A DNA stretch of 64,000 nucleotides from an uncultured Lachnospiraceae bacterium (lineage in GTDB: Bacteria; Bacillota; Clostridia; Lachnospirales; Lachnospiraceae), in contig CAMEIX010000011.1 of the NCBI GenBank assembly GCA_945919075.1, positions 1 through 64,000 of the forward strand, given 5' to 3'. The translations under genes were made by a program, and so were the position numbers. This document shows, piece after piece, positions 50,054 through 57,864 of the stretch (within the stretch, counting starts at the first letter, position 1; each line of letters begins with the position of its first letter). The notes beneath the pieces were generated by a model, which worked only from the letters and a program-made list of their open reading frames with translations, was not told the DNA's origin and did not search any database.

Positions 50054-50836
50054 CTATTTTAAGTCATCTTTTTCAAAGAATTTATAGCCAATCCACAAGA
50101 ACACAGCACCTGCCAGTACCGAAATGATAATGGTCAATACAGCAACCTTACTATCCACCATGGACTCATAGACAGAAAACTGTTTTAAGTCCTTCATCCT
50201 GTAGGTACTCCAGCCATCAAAACGGAATAGCTGCAGGAGATTGCTGCCGGAAATCAGATAGGGACATCCAAGCGCTTTCATTCCTCCTATCATTCCCACA
50301 ATAACCGTCACGACGAATCCTATAACCGATGCCAGCAGTCCGTTCTTTACGATGCAGGTAAGTAGAATCATCTCACAGGATACTTTCATAAGTGGAAACA
50401 TACATAAAACAACTCTTAATACCATCCCCGTAAATGTAATCGCATCCCCCCAATATCCCATTGCCGCAAAGGCGACAAGCGGGATAATCATCAAAATCAA
50501 TGCGCTAATCAGAGAAACACCGATTGCCGCAACAGCCCTCCCCAAAAAGACATCTTTTCTGGAGTGACCACTTAAAAGTTCGTGATTGATTGTTCTGTCC
50601 GCAAAATCATTTCCACATATTTCTGCAGTTGCAATCACGATAAAAATCACTACAAAACTAAGAAGATTTCCGTATTCTCCACCGACAATAAACTCGCTTA
50701 AGCCTTCGAACCCGTCATCCAGGATAACATTCACATAAATAATCAGAAAATTAAAAGCTAACAATATAGGAAGTAGTTTCTTCCAGATATAGGGTAATTT
50801 CATTTGGTAAAATTGTGATTTCAGAATGCTTTTCAT
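50054..50836 (-). CDS. ABC-2 family permease
   Basis: NDFADRTINHELLSGHSRKDVFLGRAVAAIG; six hydrophobic segments. Confidence 0.88.
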   Translation of the reverse strand: MKSILKSQFYQMKLPYIWKKLLPILLAFNFLIIYVNVILDDGFEGLSEFIVGGEYGNLLSFVVIFIVIATAEICGNDFADRTINHELLSGHSRKDVFLGRAVAAIGVSLISALILMIIPLVAFAAMGYWGDAITFTGMVLRVVLCMFPLMKVSCEMILLTCIVKNGLLASVIGFVVTVIVGMIGGMKALGCPYLISGSNLLQLFRFDGWSTYRMKDLKQFSVYESMVDSKVAVLTIIISVLAGAVFLWIGYKFFEKDDLK

Positions 50837-50900
50837 GTTTCTCTCCTTTGCCTGTTCCTCCCTGGAGGGAAAAGAACCTGTGCCTATATGGGCCTTCCCT

Positions 50901-51680
50901 TTATTTCATATCTGATTTCTTAAAAGACAGGTATGCCAAAACCAGAAAAAGGGTTCCTAATGCAGCGGAACTAATAAGCAGATTCCGGACAACAACCGGG
51001 GATAACTCAGAAATCAAAAAATTAACTTCCTTTCCGCCCACGAATACGTTTTTTGAATTTGAATAGGATAAAAGCTCCAACATTTCATTGAAAGAAGACG
51101 TCCACAATATGTTTTCATTATTCTCAATAAGTGAGGATGGCATAGCCAGGATTCCTATCCCAAAATAGCCGAAAACCATTGTAATATAACTGTTTCGAAT
51201 AAGAAAAGACAAAAGAATAAACTCGGCTACCATTCGCAATAGCACTGCATATTCCAATAAAATGCGAAACAAAGTGTCCGACATATTCAGATTGGGGCCC
51301 CAGCCGCCCATCATCACGCCGTACAAAACCGGTACGCCCCACAAAAATGTGAATACTACCGGGCACAAAGCATAACTCAACAGGCTTCTTGCTCCAAAAA
51401 CCTCACCACGCTTATGTCCGAAAGCCACTTCGTAATTAATCGTTTTATCCTGAAAATCCCATGCACAGATTCTGGCTGTGAGAATCAATGTAATCAGTAA
51501 TGCAAATACACCTAACATTTCTGAGGAAGCATAAAACATCATTCCACCATTTATGTCTTCCATGCCCATTGCAGTATTTATGACAAACGCGGTATAAATT
51601 CCCGCACAGAATAGCAGTGCACATATGGTAAACCGGTCCTTTTTCAACTGGTAGCACTGTGCCTTCATTATATTCCACAT
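50901..51680 (-). CDS. ABC-2 family permease
   Basis: CAWDFQDKTINYEVAFGHKRGEVFGARSLL; homologous layout to the neighbouring permease. Confidence 0.88.
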   Translation of the reverse strand: MWNIMKAQCYQLKKDRFTICALLFCAGIYTAFVINTAMGMEDINGGMMFYASSEMLGVFALLITLILTARICAWDFQDKTINYEVAFGHKRGEVFGARSLLSYALCPVVFTFLWGVPVLYGVMMGGWGPNLNMSDTLFRILLEYAVLLRMVAEFILLSFLIRNSYITMVFGYFGIGILAMPSSLIENNENILWTSSFNEMLELLSYSNSKNVFVGGKEVNFLISELSPVVVRNLLISSAALGTLFLVLAYLSFKKSDMK

Positions 51681-51723
51681 AACCCGTCCTCACTTTTTCT
51701 GACAATTCCATTCTTCTTTGCTT

Positions 51724-52644
51724 TTATTCCTTGGGGTCGGCAACCATTTGCATGTAATATGCTTCCAGGTTTGCCTCATTCATACCAAGCTCTAAAGGAA
51801 TTACACCACTCTCAAAGAGTGTCTTAGAAACCGTCTTAATATCATTCAATTTCTCATAGAGCCGGATACTGCCATCCTCTGCTACGTCCACATTTTTGAT
51901 GTCCAGTTTTTCCTGCAGGCAGGTAAGTGCTAACGGATCATTGTCGGTATGAATCCGATAGTACTGCTTACATTCTTCAGAAAGTTCCTCAGACGTAATC
52001 TTTTTAATGATTTCTCCGTGATGGATAAACACATAATCTGTACAAAGAAGACTGAGTTCACTTAAGATATGAGAGGAAATAATGATGGTCATATGTTTTT
52101 CCCGATTCAGTTTCAAAAGCAGTTCCCGGATTTCCACAATTCCTTCCGGGTCCAGTCCGTTAATAGGCTCATCCAAAACCATAATTTCAGGTTTGGACAT
52201 AAGCGCCGTACCGATTCCCAGTCTCTGTTTCATACCAAGGGAAAAATTCTTAACCATCTTTTTTCCTGTATGGTCAAGCCCTACGGTTTTTAGAATTTCG
52301 TCCACAATCTCTTTATTCGGAATCCCTTTCTGCAGCCGGTTCTTCTCCAGATTCTCCCTGGCGGAGAGATTTTCTTTTGCATAGGGTGTCTCAATCATGA
52401 AACTCATACGTCCTCTGGCTTCCACCAGATCCTTCTCATCGGATTTCCCATAGATACTGATACTACCTCCTGTGGGAATCACCAGTCCTCCCATCATTTT
52501 CATAATCGTGGTTTTACCGGCTCCGTTAGGACCGATGAGCCCCACAATGGAGCCTTCCTTTATCTCAAAGCTCACATCCTTAATGACCTTGTTTTTCATG
52601 TACTGTTTTACTAAGTTCTTAATTTCTATTACATTGCCTGCCAT
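51724..52644 (-). CDS. ABC transporter ATP-binding protein (bacitracin/lantibiotic-immunity type)
   Basis: VGLIGPNGAGKTTIMKMMGG, FSLGMKQRLGIGTALMSKPEIMVLDEPINGLDPEG. Confidence 0.94.
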   Translation of the reverse strand: MAGNVIEIKNLVKQYMKNKVIKDVSFEIKEGSIVGLIGPNGAGKTTIMKMMGGLVIPTGGSISIYGKSDEKDLVEARGRMSFMIETPYAKENLSARENLEKNRLQKGIPNKEIVDEILKTVGLDHTGKKMVKNFSLGMKQRLGIGTALMSKPEIMVLDEPINGLDPEGIVEIRELLLKLNREKHMTIIISSHILSELSLLCTDYVFIHHGEIIKKITSEELSEECKQYYRIHTDNDPLALTCLQEKLDIKNVDVAEDGSIRLYEKLNDIKTVSKTLFESGVIPLELGMNEANLEAYYMQMVADPKE

Positions 52645-52690
52645 AGTTTCTCCCCTCTCCGTCCTCTTTGTTCTTATCATAAAAGCAAAT

Positions 52691-52716
52691 CTTAAAGAAT
52701 TTCTTAAATCCTTAAA
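52691..52716 (-). promoter_or_regulatory. Three TTTAAG boxes upstream of ABC exporter
   Basis: CTTAAA on plus strand at 52691, 52703, 52711. Confidence 0.35.
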
Positions 52717-52723
52717 TTTTTTT

Positions 52724-52779
52724 CAAAAAAATACCAACCTCCAATTGTTAGATATCAGGTCCAACTCTTGGGGTCGGTA
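52724..52779 (-). terminator. Terminator/attenuator between histidine kinase and ABC genes
   Basis: Minus strand TACCGACCCCAA..TTGGAGGTTGGTA-TTTTTTTG. Confidence 0.7.
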
Positions 52780-52805
52780 CATTCTACGTGACAGCCCGGT
52801 CTTCT

Positions 52806-53822
52806 CTATTCTGCAACGGGATAGAAAATCTCGATGTCGAGAATCTCCTTTACTCCATTGGGGGCTGCTTCCGTTCCTATGGTTACTTCTGATTTGATGG
52901 CTGCTTCCGGTTTGATGGTGGCTTTCACCCGGGCTCTCTGTTTTTCAGCAAGCAGTTTGACAATATAAAGCCCCAATCCCCCGACACCGCCACCGGTTCT
53001 GGCTTTGTCCCCCCTGTAGGTTCTTTCAAAAATATGCTCCGTATCAGGAACATTTCCGGGGTCAACCGGATTTGCAAAACTTATTTTTACTGCTCGTTTA
53101 TTCGTTTCTTCCTCCCATGTTTCTTCTATGGAAAAGGAGAAGCCTTCCTTCGTGTGCCTCATGATATTATTCAATAAATTACCAAACATTCGGGATAGAA
53201 GCTGCTCATCCGCCATAATAAACAAACTTTTGGGAGGCAGAATGATATTCGGTTCTATTCCTTTTTCCCGAATTACCGCTTCCTGATCCACAAAAAACTG
53301 GGCGGCAAAATTTGTCAAATCCATGCGCTTTAGAGGTACATCATTCAACTCACTTTCATAAAAAGAAAGTTCAAAGAACTCGTCAATCATGGTCCTTAGA
53401 GTATCCGTCTTTTCACTGCATATCCTGACATATTCCAGGTCCTTAGCGGATAACTGTCCATCCAACATAAGTCGCTGCAAATTCCCCTTCATCACGGTAA
53501 CCGGAGTCCGAAGATCATGCGCAATATCCGAAACAGACTGCTGAAGCTGCTTCCTGGAGCGCTCGACCTCCAGCTTCAACTCCTTCTGGTAATCCAGACT
53601 TTTATTATATTCGCTTGCAAGTTTCGTCAGGTCCTCATCCATAAGAGTGACCGACATCTGTTTATTATAGGACCCGTCGCGATTTTTGATTAACTCCTTC
53701 GTCATCCTGCGCATCTGGACTTTTATTGTCACCAGTCTCACCGCCAGAATACAAATTCCCACAAGAAGAAGTCCAATCACTACGATCGTCCATATAAGAT
53801 TATTTTTAATAAAGGCATCCAA
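52806..53822 (-). CDS. Sensor histidine kinase
   Basis: N-term TM; SVSDIAHDLRTPVTVMKGNLQRL; GNLLNNIMRHTKEG; GGVGGLGLYIVKLLAEKQ. Confidence 0.94.
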   Translation of the reverse strand: MDAFIKNNLIWTIVVIGLLLVGICILAVRLVTIKVQMRRMTKELIKNRDGSYNKQMSVTLMDEDLTKLASEYNKSLDYQKELKLEVERSRKQLQQSVSDIAHDLRTPVTVMKGNLQRLMLDGQLSAKDLEYVRICSEKTDTLRTMIDEFFELSFYESELNDVPLKRMDLTNFAAQFFVDQEAVIREKGIEPNIILPPKSLFIMADEQLLSRMFGNLLNNIMRHTKEGFSFSIEETWEEETNKRAVKISFANPVDPGNVPDTEHIFERTYRGDKARTGGGVGGLGLYIVKLLAEKQRARVKATIKPEAAIKSEVTIGTEAAPNGVKEILDIEIFYPVAE

Positions 53823-53852
53823 AATGCAATCTCCTTTAAGAGTTACTGTCCG

Positions 53853-54530
53853 CTAATACTCTTTTAACCTGTACCCGATTCCCCAGACCGTTTCAATATA
53901 TTCCTGTCCGGTTTCCTTCTTCAGCTTACTTCTGAGGTTACTCATATGCACATTAATCGTATTATCTTCATAATAATACACGTCCTGCCAGACCGTTTCA
54001 TAAAGGTTCGCTTTGGAAAAAGTCTTTTTCGGATTTTCCATCAGAAGTTTCAAGAGGAGCCATTCTTTTTGCGTGAGAGATATATTTTTGTCCCGGAACA
54101 CCACGCGATTCTCATCCGGGTATAAAACCAGATCTTTGCATTGATAAATTTTGGACTTTTCTTCCTCTTCCGGCATAGTACGCCGCAGTACCACTTCCAT
54201 TCGGACCAGTACCTCATTTAAGTCAAAAGGCTTTAATATGTAATCATCCGCCCCCATCCGAAGCACTTCCAGTCTGGTTTCCATCATGGACTTTGCCGAC
54301 AGCACGATTACCGGAACTTTGGAAAACTCCCGAAGCTCCCTTACCAGAATTTCCCCCGGCTTAAAAGGTAACATCAAATCCATTAAGATTAAGTCATATT
54401 CCTCTTTCAGTTTCCGGGATGCCTCCCGTCCGTCGAATACAGAGATAACTTCATATCCCTGCTCCTCCAGAAAAGAGGACAGCATCTTATTAATTTCCTT
54501 ATCATCTTCTACGACTAAGATTCGTTTCAT
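53853..54530 (-). CDS. OmpR-family response regulator
   Basis: ILVVEDDKEINKMLSSFLEEQGYEV; C-term winged helix NTINVHMSNLRSKLKKETGQEYIETVWGIGYRL. Confidence 0.96.
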   Translation of the reverse strand: MKRILVVEDDKEINKMLSSFLEEQGYEVISVFDGREASRKLKEEYDLILMDLMLPFKPGEILVRELREFSKVPVIVLSAKSMMETRLEVLRMGADDYILKPFDLNEVLVRMEVVLRRTMPEEEEKSKIYQCKDLVLYPDENRVVFRDKNISLTQKEWLLLKLLMENPKKTFSKANLYETVWQDVYYYEDNTINVHMSNLRSKLKKETGQEYIETVWGIGYRLKEY

Positions 54531-54594
54531 TGAAAAACTTCCCTTTTGTACTATATAAATCTAATCATACCATAAAACTTTGCGCATGAGTAGC

Positions 54595-56466
54595 CTACTT
54601 AAACTCCATATGCCCCGTATTATAACCACAATCAACAACATAACTTCTGGTCAGGGATTTTCCGTTTTCATCCTGCCCATAAACATAAGTAAATACCAAT
54701 TGTTCATCTTCATATGATAATGTAGGCTCATCGGCAGGTGATCCGGTGTACAGCCAGGATTCATATACGTAATTCCAGTTAGCCTCCCCGTTAATCCTAT
54801 CATTTAAAAGCATACCACAGGTACCCAATTCCGGACTCATGACACCGTATATTTCATATCTTTTTGTCGGATCAACTGCCATTTGAATCAGAACGGAGGC
54901 ACCGGGTTTAAAATCAACCGTATTACTCCATTTGTATGAGACATCAGCAACATCTCTATTTCCGGCGATTCTTGAAACAATCTTCCCAAGGTCGGGCATT
55001 TTGTTTATATCAGAAAAATCCGTTTTGGGATCATACGGAAACATTTCTATTTTAGATAAATCAATCGTATATTTTTTTTCATCATATGCCTCATCTAGCA
55101 GGTTGTCTGCATATCCATATAATATACCACCATCTTCTGTACGTTTATATATTTTAGTGTGTTGTCCACCATCCGCCGCCCAAATTGCATTATTAATAAG
55201 TTCCGGAATTCCGTCCCCGTCTACATCTACCGAATAAATATCTCCGGTAGCTAAAAGAGCCGGATTTCCGTTCTTATAAAAAAGAAAATGAAACGGCAAT
55301 CCACATTCAACAACCGTATAGTCTAAAGCAGTCTTACCGAACAAATCGGTCACTTCTGATAAGCTCCCCCTGTTTTCCCAATCATGATATACTTCAGAAC
55401 CAGGGATGTTCTTATCTGAAATAAAGCTATCCGGAATCTTTGCAAATAGGTATTCCCCATCCTCAAGCGTATTCTTAATAGCATAATAGGGAAGGGACAT
55501 TCCTAACGCATCATTTGGAAGTTCTGTCGATTTTGGATTTGTCAGAAAGCAAACAACTCCAACTATCAGTGCAACAACAGAAATAATCACTATCCAGAAC
55601 GCCGGTTTCTTATAATTCATCACATCCTTAATTCTTGTTTTTACACTGTTCTCACCAAAAGCAATAGGACATGCTGTAATCATCATCCTGTGGTGAGCAC
55701 TGCAATGAAGGAGTGCCATAGAATAGGCTTTTCTTTCATCCAATTCCATATCTTTTATTACTTTTTCATCACAGGCAGCTTCAATATCCCTGCAAAGGAA
55801 AATATATGCAATCCACAAAACAGGATTAAACCAATAAACGGACAGTAACAAAAAGCCTAACGGTTTCCACAAATGATCTTTTCTTCTAATATGAGCTCTT
55901 TCATGGGCCAGAACATATGTAAAATCGTTCTCTGAAATTTTATATGGCAGATAAATTATTGGTCTGATTATTCCGAAGACAAAGGGCGAGTCAATTCTCT
56001 CACTCTGCTTTACCCCCTTTTGTAATAAGGTAGCAGTGGACAATCTGTGCATAAGCAATAAGGCACTGACCAATGCATATACTATCATGACAATCACACC
56101 TATAATCCAAATCCTTGATGCGATATGGGCAAAAATCTGTGTAGGGTTAGCACTCGCCGAAGGTGCTGGTTCGAGAGTTTCAGAAACAACCGGATTAATA
56201 GAATAATCTACCACAGGTATTCCAACATTCATGGTAAGGTTTTCTGAATATATCATATTCTGAGGCAATGGCTCTGCACTTGGAATCAGACTCAGCGTGC
56301 TTTCAACAGAGAATGGAAATATCAGGCGAATAGCTACCAATGACCACATAAGACAAATCAACCACTTAGGTGCTTTTTTAATAAACAGACGAACAACAAG
56401 GATTGCTAATACCACATAACTTGCCACAAGACTATAATTAGCCAAACGCAAAAACACTTCTTCCAT
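54595..56466 (-). CDS. BlaR1/MecR1-type M56 metallopeptidase
   Basis: FTYVLAHERAHIRRKDHLWKPLGFLLLSVYWFNPVLWIAYIFLCRDIEAACDEKVI. Confidence 0.93.
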   Translation of the reverse strand: MEEVFLRLANYSLVASYVVLAILVVRLFIKKAPKWLICLMWSLVAIRLIFPFSVESTLSLIPSAEPLPQNMIYSENLTMNVGIPVVDYSINPVVSETLEPAPSASANPTQIFAHIASRIWIIGVIVMIVYALVSALLLMHRLSTATLLQKGVKQSERIDSPFVFGIIRPIIYLPYKISENDFTYVLAHERAHIRRKDHLWKPLGFLLLSVYWFNPVLWIAYIFLCRDIEAACDEKVIKDMELDERKAYSMALLHCSAHHRMMITACPIAFGENSVKTRIKDVMNYKKPAFWIVIISVVALIVGVVCFLTNPKSTELPNDALGMSLPYYAIKNTLEDGEYLFAKIPDSFISDKNIPGSEVYHDWENRGSLSEVTDLFGKTALDYTVVECGLPFHFLFYKNGNPALLATGDIYSVDVDGDGIPELINNAIWAADGGQHTKIYKRTEDGGILYGYADNLLDEAYDEKKYTIDLSKIEMFPYDPKTDFSDINKMPDLGKIVSRIAGNRDVADVSYKWSNTVDFKPGASVLIQMAVDPTKRYEIYGVMSPELGTCGMLLNDRINGEANWNYVYESWLYTGSPADEPTLSYEDEQLVFTYVYGQDENGKSLTRSYVVDCGYNTGHMEFK

Positions 56467-56478
56467 ACATTTGTCCCC

Positions 56479-56829
56479 CTATTTTTCGATAATCCGTTTA
56501 ATCTCTTCAATCTCTGCATCTGACAACTTTTGTCGCTTTGCGAATGCTGCAATAAATGCAGGAAGAGATCCCTCGAATTTCTTTTCAACCATTTCATCAA
56601 TTTCGGATACTTGTACTTCTTGCTTGCTGACTAAAGATGTCACCATTGAGTTTTCATTTTTTAGAACTTTTCGCTCTCCTAATCTTTTAATTACCGTATA
56701 TGTGGTTGTTCTGCTCCAACCTAATTCTTCCTTGCATATTGAAGCAAGCATAGAGCAACTGATTGGTTCATTTTTCCAGAGTATAAGACAAAAACGATAT
56801 TCGCTTTCAAAAATCTTTGGTGTTTGCAT
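56479..56829 (-). CDS. BlaI/MecI/CopY family repressor
   Basis: ESEYRFCLILWKNEPISCSMLASICKEELGWSRTTTYTVIKRLGERKVLKNEN. Confidence 0.94.
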   Translation of the reverse strand: MQTPKIFESEYRFCLILWKNEPISCSMLASICKEELGWSRTTTYTVIKRLGERKVLKNENSMVTSLVSKQEVQVSEIDEMVEKKFEGSLPAFIAAFAKRQKLSDAEIEEIKRIIEK

Positions 56830-56844
56830 TCTTGTCCTCCTTTT

Positions 56845-56883
56845 GTCTAATGCATTCGACGCATTTAGTCTAATGTATTAGAC
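56845..56883. promoter_or_regulatory. Tandem BlaI-type operators
   Basis: GTCTAATGCATTCGAC (56845) and GTCTAATGTATTAGAC (56868), 23 bp apart, just upstream of the repressor gene. Confidence 0.75.
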
Positions 56884-56918
56884 AACATTTGTCAAGCTAT
56901 ATAGGTATCACACAACGC

Positions 56919-56963
56919 AAAAGTTCCAAGAACCGCTTAAAATAAGCATTCCTGGAACTTTTT
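56919..56963 (-). terminator. Rho-independent terminator of LacI-sensor gene
   Basis: AAGTTCC..GGAACTTTTT long hairpin with inner GCTTatttTAAGC. Confidence 0.7.
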
Positions 56964-56985
56964 CTCTTTCATGGATATCTTTCGG

Positions 56986-57837
56986 TTAACTAAATATCCT
57001 GCCGATGGTCTTTCCCTTCTCCAATTCTGTTTTTACTACAATATTTCTCTTGCCCTGACGGCCCCCTGCCTCCATGTCGGCAAGCAGTTCTTCCGCAGCA
57101 ATTCTGCCGATTTCCGTTGTGTTCTGCTTCACTGTGGAGAGTCTGGGTTCATACAGCCCCAGAATATCCAGTCCGTCGTACCCCGCCACAGAAATATCGG
57201 TGGGAATATCATAGCCTCTTGCATGGAGCACATTGATTCCACCGATTGCCGCATAGTCATCCGAATACAGGATACAGGTGGGAGGAGAAGGCATACGCAG
57301 GAGTTCCTCCGTGTAATAAGAAGCACGGTTCATATCCCGGTAATAGGAATTTTTGACATAATCTGCCGGAATACTGATTCCCCTCTCTTTACAGACATCA
57401 ATAAAGCCCTTCAGACGCGCTTTGGTGACTGTATTATCATCCCCTATAATATAAGCAATTTTGGAATGTCCCATATCACAGATATATTTTACCAGATCCT
57501 TAAGGCCCTCCACATTGTCAGACTGGACATTGATGACTCCGTCAATATCCTCATCAATGACAGCAAGAGGGATATCACTCTTTACAAGTTCCTGTACTTC
57601 TTCATCCTCAAATTCTATACAGGCAATGACAACCCCTGCATAAGCATTTTCTCTGGTCTGTTCCAGATAGGACTTTCTATTTTCTCCCTGCTTATTGCTG
57701 TTCAAAAATGCTATATCGTATCCTTTGGCCTCTGCCGCTCTCTTAAAACTGTCCAATACACCGGAAAAGTACGCGTGTGTCAGACCACTGTTTGATTTAT
57801 CTGCAAACAAAACTCCTATCATCTTGCTTTTTTCCAT
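56986..57837 (-). CDS. LacI/GalR-type sugar-binding domain protein lacking HTH
   Basis: MEKSKMIGVLFADKSNSGLTHAYFSGVLDSFKRAAEAKGYDIAFLN; ISVAGYDGLDILGLYEPRLSTVKQNTTEIGRIAAEELL; ATG preceded by GGAGGAG, no upstream HTH codons. Confidence 0.92.
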   Translation of the reverse strand: MEKSKMIGVLFADKSNSGLTHAYFSGVLDSFKRAAEAKGYDIAFLNSNKQGENRKSYLEQTRENAYAGVVIACIEFEDEEVQELVKSDIPLAVIDEDIDGVINVQSDNVEGLKDLVKYICDMGHSKIAYIIGDDNTVTKARLKGFIDVCKERGISIPADYVKNSYYRDMNRASYYTEELLRMPSPPTCILYSDDYAAIGGINVLHARGYDIPTDISVAGYDGLDILGLYEPRLSTVKQNTTEIGRIAAEELLADMEAGGRQGKRNIVVKTELEKGKTIGRIFS

Positions 57838-57864
57838 TGTCTCTTCTCCTCCTTTGACAGGCCA

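Noticed and set aside
56971-57795. 274-aa plus-strand ORF
   Set aside because: Antisense to the LacI-type sensor gene, which has clear family motifs.
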